DNA from: Gammaproteobacteria bacterium HGW-Gammaproteobacteria-13
GTDB taxonomy: Bacteria; Pseudomonadota; Gammaproteobacteria; Pseudomonadales; Pseudomonadaceae
Direction: 5' to 3'
Assembly: GCA_002840155.1 (NCBI GenBank)
Contig: PGZH01000013.1
Coordinates: 62,001-126,000, forward strand
Length of the DNA stretch: 64,000 nucleotides
Position 1 is the first letter of the stretch; every line of letters begins with the position of its first letter. Positions 1 to 8,185 of this stretch are shown here, one piece after another. The notes under the pieces were generated by a model that was not told the DNA's origin, made no database searches, and saw only the letters and a program-made list of their open reading frames with translations. A program made the position numbers and the translations under genes.

Positions 1-56
1 TGCGGGCTTCTTTTTGGGTTTATTGAGCACTCATTTGAATGACGACTATGTCGCGA

Positions 57-929
57 TTACAGCTGCCGCAGATACGCCACCACATCCGGAGCACCCGCCA
101 AGCGTAGACCTTCTCCCAAGGCTGTGGCCTCGGTTGAATGCTTGGGCAGCAGGAGAAACTCCGGTGAACCAGTACCGCCCAGCAGGGATAGGCGCGCGTA
201 GGGTAGGCCGTTATCCAATAGCAGCGCCATAAACGCAGGGTCACTCCAGGCCGCGTTGGGCATGCCCAATACGTGATAGTGCTGCTGCAGATTGCTGATG
301 CCTTGTTCACTCAAGCGGTAATGGTTGAGTTCGGCTGGTAGGTTGACCTCCAGCTCGCGCCTGCGGGCGTAGGCGATGGCGCAGGCGAAGGCCTCACTAT
401 GATGTTCGCCGGCCCAGAACACCCGCTCGCCACGCCAGCTGGCTTGACGCAGGATGATGCGTTCACCCGCAAGAAAGCGCGGCAACGCCAGGCTGATGGC
501 TTTGACGAAATCCTTGTAGCTGATGATGCGTACCTGGCGGCAGGGCTCGCTGGCGGCGAAGACTTCGAAGCTGGCGTGGCTGGCCTGCTGAGGGTTGCAA
601 GTCGATAGGCCGTCGATCATGCGTAGATCGAACGAGGTCAGCTGCTGCTCTTGCGCTTCGATCACCCGCACCAGCATGGCATGGGCTTGCGCCTTGTCTT
701 CCTGAACGGGGCCAGAGAGTGCGCTGCGTGGTAGGTCTATCAGACGGTGTAGCTGTGGGCCGTCTTGCCAGCAGATGCTTTCACGCAGTTGCGGCAGGGG
801 GCTGAAGGGCAGGCGAAGCTGGCTGGCGCGCTCAAGTATCTGGCGTTGCCCACGGCCGATAAGGCCTAGCCGTTGCGCTAAGGCACCGAGGCGTGAGCTG
901 AGGGTGGAAGGCTGCTCAGACAGACTCAT
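57..929 (-). CDS. Conserved Pseudomonas hypothetical protein (DUF6685-like)
   Basis: A 290-residue soluble protein with no signal peptide or membrane segment. I do not recognise a catalytic motif. It resembles a conserved Pseudomonas family that I recall as DUF6685, normally found near pyrD, as it is here. The N-terminal half has several short aromatic and acidic patches, and the middle holds a Lys-Asp-Phe-Val segment followed by a Leu/Arg-rich stretch. Codon use matches the neighbouring housekeeping genes, which supports a real gene. The function is unknown, and the family name comes from memory rather than a search. Confidence 0.7.
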   Translation of the reverse strand: MSLSEQPSTLSSRLGALAQRLGLIGRGQRQILERASQLRLPFSPLPQLRESICWQDGPQLHRLIDLPRSALSGPVQEDKAQAHAMLVRVIEAQEQQLTSFDLRMIDGLSTCNPQQASHASFEVFAASEPCRQVRIISYKDFVKAISLALPRFLAGERIILRQASWRGERVFWAGEHHSEAFACAIAYARRRELEVNLPAELNHYRLSEQGISNLQQHYHVLGMPNAAWSDPAFMALLLDNGLPYARLSLLGGTGSPEFLLLPKHSTEATALGEGLRLAGAPDVVAYLRQL

Positions 930-1229
930 GGCCAGGTACGAACTCCGAAATCACCATTAGCAGTTTGGCAGAGCCCGCTGAGCACTGCACAGGCTTTATC
1001 GGCCGTGGGGACAGGTTTTTTATGGCCCGCCATCCCTGGCAGCCACCCTTCGGGCCGTCGCTGCGCGACGTTAAAAAATACTCCCGGTAATTTTCTTAGG
1101 CCTGTCGTCCTTGGACGGAAACCCTGCGAGGCGTCCCCAGCGAGGTAAACAATGGCGTTCGGCCATTTTTTACCGGGCAGGCGCGCGGCGTATGGCAAGA
1201 TTGCTGCAGTCAGTTGCAAAGGTGCCTCC
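930..1229. other. Intergenic region with a dispersed repeat
   Basis: About 300 bases separate the divergent hypothetical gene and the DUF2835 gene. The centre, about 1014-1078, is one copy of a dispersed repeat also present near 26004 and 28871. The remainder should hold both promoters, but I see no convincing -35/-10 pair. Small reading frames across this stretch overlap the repeat and do not look coding. Confidence 0.5.
1014..1078. repeat. Dispersed intergenic repeat, copy 1 of 3
   Basis: The core begins with a GCCCGCCATCCCTGGC block. A GGCC...GGGCC segment follows, then a GTCGC-TGC-GCGAC hairpin, then TTAAAAA. The same order with few changes appears at 26004-26068 and 28871-28935. All three copies are intergenic, and the other two lie directly after transcription terminators. 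This copy has CTGGCAG where the others have TGGCGG, which weakens the first hairpin. Confidence 0.75.
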
Positions 1230-1451
1230 ATGCCCAGTCTGGTGTTTGATATTGCGTTATCGGCCGAGCGCTTGCGTGTGGTCTATCAAGGGCGTGCCAA
1301 CCGGATATTAGTGCAAAGTCGCGATGGGCGGAGTGTCAGTGTGCCGGCCCACCATTTTCGGCCATTTCTGACCCACGACGGTGTCTATGGTTCCTTCGAG
1401 CTCGAGTTCAGCGCGGCCGGTGAGTTACTCAGCCTGCGCCGCTTGGGCTGA
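1230..1451 (+). CDS. DUF2835 family protein
   Basis: A 73-residue protein starting [19 protein letters not shown]. It closely resembles the DUF2835 proteins found next to pyrD in Pseudomonas. The chosen ATG gives the conserved N-terminus; an upstream in-frame ATG at 1152 would add 26 residues encoded by the flank of the dispersed repeat. The protein is basic and beta-rich in appearance, with no signal peptide. Family function is unknown. It lies 80 bases upstream of pyrD on the same strand. Confidence 0.8.
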   Translation: MPSLVFDIALSAERLRVVYQGRANRILVQSRDGRSVSVPAHHFRPFLTHDGVYGSFELEFSAAGELLSLRRLG

Positions 1452-1531
1452 TAGCGCTGTGCGCCTCGCCTATCAGGCGCGCAGCCGGCTATAATCGCGG
1501 CCTTTGTAACTTTATCGAGCTAAGCCTGCCC

Positions 1532-2560
1532 ATGTATACCCTGGCCCGCGAGCTGCTGTTCAAACTTTCCCCCGAAGCCTCCCATGAACTGTCCATCGAC
1601 ATGATCGGTGCGGGCGGTCGTCTGGGGCTTAATGGCTTACTGACCAAGAGCCCGGCCGCGCTGCCGGTCAAGGTGATGGGGCTGGAGTTTCCCAACCCGG
1701 TCGGTTTGGCTGCCGGCTTGGACAAGAATGGCGATGCCATCGATGGTTTTGCTCAGCTGGGCTTTGGTTTTGTGGAAATCGGCACCGTGACGCCGCGTCC
1801 GCAGCCGGGTAACCCGAAGCCGCGCTTGTTCCGCTTGCCTGAGGCCGAGGCGATCATCAATCGCATGGGCTTCAATAACCACGGCGTTGACCACCTGCTG
1901 GCCCGCGTCCAGGCGGCCAAATACAAGGGCGTGCTGGGTATCAATATCGGCAAGAACTTCGATACCCCGGTCGAAAACGCAGTGGATGACTACCTGCTGT
2001 GCCTGGACAAGGTCTATCAGCACGCCAGCTACGTCACCGTTAACGTCAGCTCGCCGAACACCCCAGGGCTGCGCAGCCTGCAGTTTGGTGACTCGCTCAA
2101 GCAATTGCTCGAAGCCCTGCGTAAGCGTCAGGAAGATCTGGCCGCGCAGTACGGCAAACGTGTGCCGCTGGCAATCAAGATCGCGCCGGACATGAGCGAT
2201 GAGGAAACCATCGAAGTTGCCAATGCGCTGGTTGAAGCGGGCATGGATGCGGTGATTGCTACCAACACCACACTGGGTCGCGAAGGTGTGCATGGTCTGG
2301 AATGTGCGGATGAGGCCGGCGGTCTCTCCGGTGCGCCAGTGCGTGAGAAGAGCACCCATATCGTTCAGGTGTTGGCTGGCGAGTTAAAAGGTCGTTTGCC
2401 AATCATCGCCGTGGGTGGGATTACCGAGGGCAAGCATGCGGCTGAGAAGATCGCCGCAGGTGCCAGTCTGGTGCAGATTTATTCCGGCTTTATCTACAAG
2501 GGCCCGGCATTGATCCGCGAAGCGGTGGATGCAATCGCGGCGCTGCCACACAAGGCCTGA
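1532..2560 (+). CDS. pyrD: Dihydroorotate dehydrogenase (quinone), class 2
   Basis: Oxidises dihydroorotate to orotate in de novo pyrimidine synthesis, passing electrons through FMN to the quinone pool at the inner membrane. The 342-residue length fits class 2 enzymes. The first 40 residues ([19 protein letters not shown]) form the amphipathic helical membrane-association domain of this class. [11 protein letters not shown] contains the catalytic serine region, and VGGI near the C-terminus is an FMN phosphate-binding segment. Both PyrD signature regions are complete. It lies between the DUF2835 gene and rmf, the usual Pseudomonas order. Confidence 0.97.
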   Translation: MYTLARELLFKLSPEASHELSIDMIGAGGRLGLNGLLTKSPAALPVKVMGLEFPNPVGLAAGLDKNGDAIDGFAQLGFGFVEIGTVTPRPQPGNPKPRLFRLPEAEAIINRMGFNNHGVDHLLARVQAAKYKGVLGINIGKNFDTPVENAVDDYLLCLDKVYQHASYVTVNVSSPNTPGLRSLQFGDSLKQLLEALRKRQEDLAAQYGKRVPLAIKIAPDMSDEETIEVANALVEAGMDAVIATNTTLGREGVHGLECADEAGGLSGAPVREKSTHIVQVLAGELKGRLPIIAVGGITEGKHAAEKIAAGASLVQIYSGFIYKGPALIREAVDAIAALPHKA

Positions 2561-2588
2561 AAATAAAAAGGGCTCCCTAAAGGAGCCC
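2561..2588 (-). terminator. Rho-independent terminator of rmf
   Basis: A 7-bp stem GGGCTCC/GGAGCCC with a 5-base loop. On the minus strand it is followed by a T-rich run (TTTTTATTTT), so it mainly ends rmf transcription. The plus-strand side lacks a T-tract. Confidence 0.7.
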
Positions 2589-2646
2589 CTGGGCTCGCGC
2601 CCGCCGCTCGGATGGAGCGCGCATGGTGAGTCGGTAGGTTCCTGAA

Positions 2647-2862
2647 TCAGCCGACAGCGTGAAGTTCGTTGAGTCGATGGATGCCGGCGGTGCCGGTCAT
2701 GCCGTCCCAATTGTCACCGCGGCCTTCGCGCCAGCCGTTTAACCAGGCTTGGCGGACAGAGGGGAGGGTGAATGGACAGAGTTCGCGGGATTTACCACTG
2801 ATGCCGTATTGATAGCCGCGCAAAAAAGCTCTTTCTAACGGATCACGCTTAAGTCTTCTCAT
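2647..2862 (-). CDS. rmf: Ribosome modulation factor
   Basis: A 71-residue basic protein, MRRLKRDPLERAFLRGYQYG. It has the RMF hallmark of an early RGY-rich segment and a SxRQAWLNGWREGRGDNWDG segment. RMF binds 70S ribosomes in stationary phase and promotes inactive 100S dimers. Length and motifs match the family. It converges with pyrD and diverges from rlmKL, as in other Pseudomonas. It is expected to respond to growth phase, but no promoter could be assigned with confidence. Confidence 0.95.
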   Translation of the reverse strand: MRRLKRDPLERAFLRGYQYGISGKSRELCPFTLPSVRQAWLNGWREGRGDNWDGMTGTAGIHRLNELHAVG

Positions 2863-3287
2863 AGGGTGAAGCCCTCAATGTTGACTGTTATGTCCCTTAG
2901 ACCTTGTAGCAAGGTCAGGCAGAAACGTTCTGCCTACGGAGTCCGCTGCCGGCGTCGCGAGCCTCCTTGCCAGCACCGTTGCAGTGCTGGCCTAGGTAGA
3001 TTTCTAACGAATGCGCGGGTGCCTGTGAATGACCGTTTCGTCATAAGGCCGTAACCTTTTTGAGGGTCAGGCCATAAGGCGTTATGGCTGGGGCCCGGAG
3101 TTTTCGCTGTAGCGCCTATGCTGTGGGCGTATGCGCCGGGTGTGCTGGTGTTTTGCTATCGCGAATTAATTGCGATTGAGACTGTTGTTTATTCCGACGA
3201 AGGGTCGCGCTGCGACGCTTTGTCACTTATTTTGGCCGTGCTGATTTGTCTGCGCGCCGTTGATTGCCTTAGGCACTGGAAACTCCC
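2863..3287. other. Divergent rmf/rlmKL intergenic region with three short hairpins
   Basis: A 425-base stretch with no convincing gene. It contains three perfect short inverted repeats: ACCTTG/CAAGGT near 2901-2915, CCAGCAC/GTGCTGG at 2970-2990, and GCCATAA/TTATGGC at 3071-3088. It must hold the promoters of rmf and rlmKL. A plus-strand reading frame from 3118 runs out of frame into rlmKL and is rejected as a gene. Confidence 0.45.
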
Positions 3288-5561
3288 ATGTCGGATCGTT
3301 ACGAACTCTTCCTCACTTGCCCCAAGGGACTTGAAGGCCTGCTGCTCGAAGAAGCCAGCAGCCTCGGCCTTGAAGATGCGCGTGAGCACACCTCGGCCAT
3401 CCGTGGCATGGCCGACATGGAGACCGCCTACCGCCTGTGCCTGTGGTCGCGCCTGGCCAACCGCGTGCTATTGGTGCTCAAGCGCTACAGCGTGCAGGAC
3501 GCCCAGAGCCTCTACGAAGGCGTGCTGGAGGTTGATTGGTTCGAGCACCTGGAGTCTACCGGCAGTCTGGCCGTGGAATTCAGCGGTAATGGTTCGGGCA
3601 TCGACAACACCCATTTCGGTGCCTTGAAGGTCAAGGACGCCATCGTCGACAAGCTGCGCCTGAAAGACGGTACGCGGCCATCGGTGGACAAGCTCAACCC
3701 GGACCTGCGCATTCACCTGCGCCTGGATCGCGGCGAGGCGATTCTCTCCCTCGACCTCTCTGGCCATAGCCTGCATCAGCGTGGTTATCGCCTGCAGCAG
3801 GGCGCTGCACCGCTGAAGGAAAACCTTGCCGCTGCCGTACTGATCCGTGCCGGCTGGCCACGTATCGCGGCCGAAGGCGGCGCACTGGCTGACCCGATGT
3901 GCGGTGTTGGCACCTTCCTGGTCGAGGCGGCGATGATCGCCGCCGACATCGCGCCGAATATGACCCGTGAGCAATGGGGCTTCAGCAAATGGCTGGGCCA
4001 TGTGCCGGCTTTGTGGAAGAAAGTCCATGCCGAAGCCGAAGAGCGTGCGGCAGCAGGCATGGCCAAGCCACCGCTGTGGATTCGCGGTTATGAAGCCGAC
4101 CCGCGGCTGATTCAGCCGGCGCGCAACAATATCGAGCGCGCGGGCATGAGTGATTGGATCAAGGTCTATCAGGGCGAAGTGGCGACCTTCGAGCCGCGTC
4201 CGGATCAGAACCAGAAAGGCCTGGTGATCTGCAACCCACCCTACGGCGAGCGCCTGGGTGATGAAGCCAGCCTGCTCTATCTCTACCAGAACCTCGGCGA
4301 GCGTATACGTCAGGCCTGTATGGGTTGGGAGGCTGCGGTATTTACCGGCGCGCCGGACTTGGGCAAGCGCATGGGCATCCGCAGCCACAAGCAGTACGCC
4401 TTCTGGAACGGCGCGCTGCCGTGCAAGCTGCTGCTGATCAAGGTGCAGCCTGAGCAGTTCGTCACCGGCGAGCGCCGTACACCCGAGCAGCGTGAGCGCG
4501 AGCGCGAACAGGCCGAAGCCGACAAATCCCCGCTGGAGCCGTTGGAGCGCCAGTACAACAAGAACGGTAACCCGATCAAACCGGCGCCGGCTCCTGCGCC
4601 AGTGGTGGAGCAGGCACGCCTGAGTGAAGGCGGGCAGATGTTTGCTAACCGCCTGCAGAAGAACCTCAAGCAGCTGGGCAAGTGGGCGCGCAAGGAAGGC
4701 GTTGAGTGCTACCGCCTATACGACGCCGATATGCCGGAATATTCCATGGCGGTGGATTTGTATGGTGACTGGGTGCATGTGCAGGAATATGCCGCACCCA
4801 AGTCCATTGATCCTGAGAAAGCCAAAGAGCGTATGTTTGATGCCATCGCCGCGATTCCGCAGGCGCTGGGTGTCGACAAGAACAAGGTGGTGATCAAACG
4901 CCGCGAGCGCCAGAGCGGTACCAAGCAGTACCAGCGCCAGGCGACCCAGGGCCAGTTTATGGAAGTCAGCGAGGGCGGCGTGAAGCTGCTGGTCAACCTC
5001 ACCGATTACCTGGACACCGGCCTGTTCCTCGATCACCGTCCACTGCGGTTGCGCATTCAGAAAGAGGCGGCCGGCAAGCGCTTCCTCAACCTGTTCTGCT
5101 ACACCGCCACGGCCACCGTGCATGCGGCCAAGGGCGGCGCGCGCACCACCACCAGTGTTGATCTGTCGAAAACCTACCTGGACTGGGCGCGCCGCAACCT
5201 GTCGCTCAACGGTTTCTCCGACAAGAACCGTTTGGAGCAGGGTGATGTGATGGCCTGGTTGGCCGAAGACCGTGGCGAGTACGAGCTGATATTTATCGAC
5301 CCGCCGACCTTCTCCAACTCCAAGCGCATGGAAGGCATCTTCGATGTGCAGCGCGATCATGTGCAGATGCTCGATCTGGCCATGGCCCGCCTGACTAAGG
5401 ACGGCGTGCTGTATTTCTCCAACAACTTCCGCAAGTTTGAGCTCGATGAGAGCCTGGCCGCGCGTTATCAGGTTGAAGAAATCAGTGCCTCGACTCTCGA
5501 TCCGGATTTTGCCCGCAACCAGAAGATCCACCGCGCCTGGCGTTTTAGCCTGCGCGGCTGA
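3288..5561 (+). CDS. rlmL: Bifunctional 23S rRNA m2G2445/m7G2069 methyltransferase RlmKL
   Basis: Modifies two guanines of 23S rRNA during assembly of the large ribosomal subunit. The N-terminus carries a THUMP region (about 1-160). The RlmL methyltransferase follows, with NPPYGERLGDE near residue 316. A charged, proline-rich linker spans about 395-445, and the RlmK methyltransferase has DPPTFSNSKRM near residue 671. The 757-residue length exceeds the roughly 700 of E. coli RlmKL, mostly because of the linker. The start at ATG 3288 gives the conserved MSDRYELFLTCPKGLEGLL opening. Confidence 0.95.
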   Translation: MSDRYELFLTCPKGLEGLLLEEASSLGLEDAREHTSAIRGMADMETAYRLCLWSRLANRVLLVLKRYSVQDAQSLYEGVLEVDWFEHLESTGSLAVEFSGNGSGIDNTHFGALKVKDAIVDKLRLKDGTRPSVDKLNPDLRIHLRLDRGEAILSLDLSGHSLHQRGYRLQQGAAPLKENLAAAVLIRAGWPRIAAEGGALADPMCGVGTFLVEAAMIAADIAPNMTREQWGFSKWLGHVPALWKKVHAEAEERAAAGMAKPPLWIRGYEADPRLIQPARNNIERAGMSDWIKVYQGEVATFEPRPDQNQKGLVICNPPYGERLGDEASLLYLYQNLGERIRQACMGWEAAVFTGAPDLGKRMGIRSHKQYAFWNGALPCKLLLIKVQPEQFVTGERRTPEQREREREQAEADKSPLEPLERQYNKNGNPIKPAPAPAPVVEQARLSEGGQMFANRLQKNLKQLGKWARKEGVECYRLYDADMPEYSMAVDLYGDWVHVQEYAAPKSIDPEKAKERMFDAIAAIPQALGVDKNKVVIKRRERQSGTKQYQRQATQGQFMEVSEGGVKLLVNLTDYLDTGLFLDHRPLRLRIQKEAAGKRFLNLFCYTATATVHAAKGGARTTTSVDLSKTYLDWARRNLSLNGFSDKNRLEQGDVMAWLAEDRGEYELIFIDPPTFSNSKRMEGIFDVQRDHVQMLDLAMARLTKDGVLYFSNNFRKFELDESLAARYQVEEISASTLDPDFARNQKIHRAWRFSLRG

Positions 5562-5570
5562 GTTCGCAGG

Positions 5571-5666
5571 TAGGTTGGTGTTGAGCGCAGCGAGGCCCAA
5601 CGAGCGGCGGCATGTCTCGTTGGACTTCGCTGCGCGCCTCAACGGAACGCCGCCCGACCCAACCTA
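5571..5666. repeat. REP-like inverted repeat element
   Basis: The element has inverted ends (TAGGTTGG ... CCAACCTA) and internal complementary GAGCGCAGCGAGG and TTCGCTGCGCGCCTC segments. It fills the gap between the converging rlmKL and mnmC genes. A related element with the same outline lies at 51478-51591. Such GTAGG(A/T)TGG palindromes are common between genes in Proteobacteria. Confidence 0.65.
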
Positions 5667-7658
5667 GGGTTTATTACGGATCAGCGCACGCAAGGCGAAG
5701 CGATTCGGATGGCAGGCCTGCGCCACATCGGCAGGCACTGGCAGCGGTTCATCGTTGAGCCAGGCGGCGATCAGCTCGCCGGACAGTGGCGCGGTGATCA
5801 GCCCGCGTGAGCCGTGGCCGCTGTTGATATACAGGCCATCCAGCCAAGGGCAGGACGTTTCCGGCACCTGGCGGGCATCCTTGCTTAGCACCGCATAAGC
5901 CTCGGCAAAGGCGGCTGCGTCGGCTAACGGGCCGACAATCGGCAGGTAGTCCGGGCTGGTGCAGCGAAAAGCCGCGCGGCCTTGCAGGTATTCGGGGTCG
6001 AGCGCTGCAGTGTTTAGCGCGTCGCAAAGTTCAGGCGAAATCTCTTCCAGTAGCTGCAGATTGCTCGCGTGATCGGCGCTGTTCAGCGTCAAGTCGTCAC
6101 TGTTGAAATCGAAACTCGCCCCCAGGGTATGTTCATCCTGGCGTGCCGGAGCGACGTAACCTTCGGCGCACACCACCGTACTTAATGCGCGGCTGGCTTC
6201 AGTAGCGGGCAGGCGGCTGATCTGCCCGCGGATACGTTTAAGCGGTAAGCCTGCGCTTTGGGTAAACCCCTTTATCTCTGCGGCGCTGGCCAGTACCACG
6301 ACACTGGAACTGGCCAGCAGCTGCTTGCCATTCCAAGCCTGCCAGCTGTCACCATCACGGCGCAGCTCCAAGGCTTCCTGATGCAGTTGCAGCTGGATAG
6401 TCGGCTGCTGGCTAAGCAGGGCACAGAGCGCCGGCGGATGTACCCAGCCTGCATCGGGGTAGAACAAACCACCTGCCGGCAGTGGGATGCCGGCCTTGGC
6501 TTCGGCAGCGGTTTTATCCAGGGCGCATAGCAAGTCGGTGGGAAAGGCTGCTGCAAGTTGCGTCTGGCGCTGCGCTTCTTTGGCGTCGAAAGCCAGTTGC
6601 AGAACGCCGCAGTTGTCCCAGTCCTGGCCTTTCTGCAGCTGTTCCAGCAGTCGACGGCTGTGGCCGTAGCCGCTGACGATCAGGCGTGACAGCGTGGTGT
6701 GATGGGCCGAGAGCTTGAGGTAGAGCACGCCTTGCGGGTTGCCCGAGGCTTCCTGGGCAATGGCCGCATGTCGCTCCAGCAGGGTCACCTGCCAGCCGCG
6801 CTGGGCCAGGCTGGCGGCGGTGGCGCAGCCGGCTAGACCTGCGCCGATCACAATGGCAGTGCGCGGGCCAGCAGGCTGCGCTGGGCGAGCAAACCAGGGC
6901 TTTTCAGTCACCTCGGTTGTACCGATAAAGCTGCCTTTAAGCACCTCCCATTTCTTACCTAGACCCGGCACGCGTTTCATCTTGAAGCCGGCATCGTTCA
7001 GCCGGCGGCGTACATAACCGGTGCTGGTAAAGGTGCCCAGAGTGGTGCTGGCGTGGGACAGTCTGGCCAACTCGCTAAACAGTTCCGGCGTCCACATATC
7101 CGGGTTCTTCGCCGGCGCGAAACCGTCGAGAAACCAGGCGTCGACCTGGGCGTCCAGTTGACCGAACAGCTCTAGGGCATCGCCGATCAGCAGGGTGAGA
7201 ACAATACGTCCGCCGGCGAATACCAGGCGCTGAAAGCCCGGGTGCAGTGCCACGTACTGCGCCAGCAGCTGTTCGGCATAGGGCGCAAGTTCCGGCCACA
7301 GCGCCAGGGCGCGTTGCAGGTCGCTCTTGTTCAGTGGGTATTTTTCCACGCTGACAAAGTGCAGACGCGCACCGCTAGCGGCTTGCTGCTCGAACAGCTG
7401 CCAGGCGCAGAGAAAGTTCAACCCGGTGCCGAAGCCGGTTTCGCCAATGACCAATTGCTGATTAGCCGTTAGCGCGGCGAAGCGTTCTGGCAGCTGGTTG
7501 TTGGCGAGAAACACATAGCGGGTTTCGGCCAGCGCGTTCTCGTTGGAGAAATACACATCGGCGAACTGGCTGGACAGCGGTTGACCCTGCTCATCCCACT
7601 CAAGGCGGGCTTGCTGGTGCGGCGCGTCAGGGGCGGTGGGCATGCTCGGCTCGGTCAC
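5664..7658 (-). CDS. mnmC: Bifunctional tRNA mnm5s2U34 biosynthesis protein MnmC
   Basis: Completes the 5-methylaminomethyl-2-thiouridine modification at the tRNA wobble position. The N-terminal 240 residues are the MnmC2 methyltransferase (GETGFGTGLNFLCAW SAM loop, DAWFLDGFAPAKNPDMW). From about residue 265 comes the FAD oxidase MnmC1, with the dinucleotide motif IGAGLAGCATAASLA and a C-terminal HGSRGL segment. The length of 664 is close to the 668 of E. coli. The start overlaps the greB stop by 4 bases, so the two are co-transcribed. Confidence 0.95.
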   Translation of the reverse strand: MTEPSMPTAPDAPHQQARLEWDEQGQPLSSQFADVYFSNENALAETRYVFLANNQLPERFAALTANQQLVIGETGFGTGLNFLCAWQLFEQQAASGARLHFVSVEKYPLNKSDLQRALALWPELAPYAEQLLAQYVALHPGFQRLVFAGGRIVLTLLIGDALELFGQLDAQVDAWFLDGFAPAKNPDMWTPELFSELARLSHASTTLGTFTSTGYVRRRLNDAGFKMKRVPGLGKKWEVLKGSFIGTTEVTEKPWFARPAQPAGPRTAIVIGAGLAGCATAASLAQRGWQVTLLERHAAIAQEASGNPQGVLYLKLSAHHTTLSRLIVSGYGHSRRLLEQLQKGQDWDNCGVLQLAFDAKEAQRQTQLAAAFPTDLLCALDKTAAEAKAGIPLPAGGLFYPDAGWVHPPALCALLSQQPTIQLQLHQEALELRRDGDSWQAWNGKQLLASSSVVVLASAAEIKGFTQSAGLPLKRIRGQISRLPATEASRALSTVVCAEGYVAPARQDEHTLGASFDFNSDDLTLNSADHASNLQLLEEISPELCDALNTAALDPEYLQGRAAFRCTSPDYLPIVGPLADAAAFAEAYAVLSKDARQVPETSCPWLDGLYINSGHGSRGLITAPLSGELIAAWLNDEPLPVPADVAQACHPNRFALRALIRNKP

Positions 7659-8152
7659 GGGTAGTCGATGGCGACGATGTACCAGGTCTTCTCGCCGGTT
7701 GGGGTTTGCACCCGCACTTCGGCGTCCAAGCTTTTGCCGATTAGGGCGCGGGCCAGGGGCGAGTCGATGCTGATCAGATTGTTTTTCAGGTCCAGCTCAT
7801 CCGGGCCGATGATGCGGTAGCGCGATTCACTGCCGTCCTCATCTTCCAGGGTGACCCAGGCGCCAAAGTAGACCTTGTCCGGGTCACTGGGCCGGGCGCT
7901 GACCACCTTGAGGTTTTCCAGGCGTTTGGTCAGAAAACGTACGCGGCTGTCGATTTCGCGCAGCATCTTCTTGCCGTAGGTGTATTCGGCGTTCTCTGAG
8001 CGATCCCCTTGAGCAGCGGCTTCACTAACCGACTGAGTGACCTGGGGGCGGCGTACATGCCACAGCTCATGTAGCTCGGCGCGCATGCGAGCCTCGCCCT
8101 CGGGGGTGATCAAGGGCGTGCCGGCGGAGCGGGGTGGGCGGTAGCGACTCAT
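7655..8152 (-). CDS. greB: Transcription elongation factor GreB
   Basis: Reactivates backtracked RNA polymerase by stimulating transcript cleavage. The 165-residue protein has the Gre coiled-coil N-terminal domain with the acidic tip (QGDRSENAEYTYGKKMLREIDSRV) and a C-terminal FKBP-like domain. The insertion and RFLTKRLENLKVV pattern favour GreB over GreA. It lies 33 bases downstream of the permease gene on the same strand and overlaps mnmC by 4 bases. Confidence 0.95.
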   Translation of the reverse strand: MSRYRPPRSAGTPLITPEGEARMRAELHELWHVRRPQVTQSVSEAAAQGDRSENAEYTYGKKMLREIDSRVRFLTKRLENLKVVSARPSDPDKVYFGAWVTLEDEDGSESRYRIIGPDELDLKNNLISIDSPLARALIGKSLDAEVRVQTPTGEKTWYIVAIDYP

Positions 8153-8185
8153 AGTTCAGCTTGTTGGGAGTGGTGCGCGAGTCTA

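Noticed and set aside
3118..3627. 169-residue frame entering rlmKL out of phase
   Set aside because: Overlaps the conserved rlmKL N-terminus in another frame; Arg/Ala-rich shadow.
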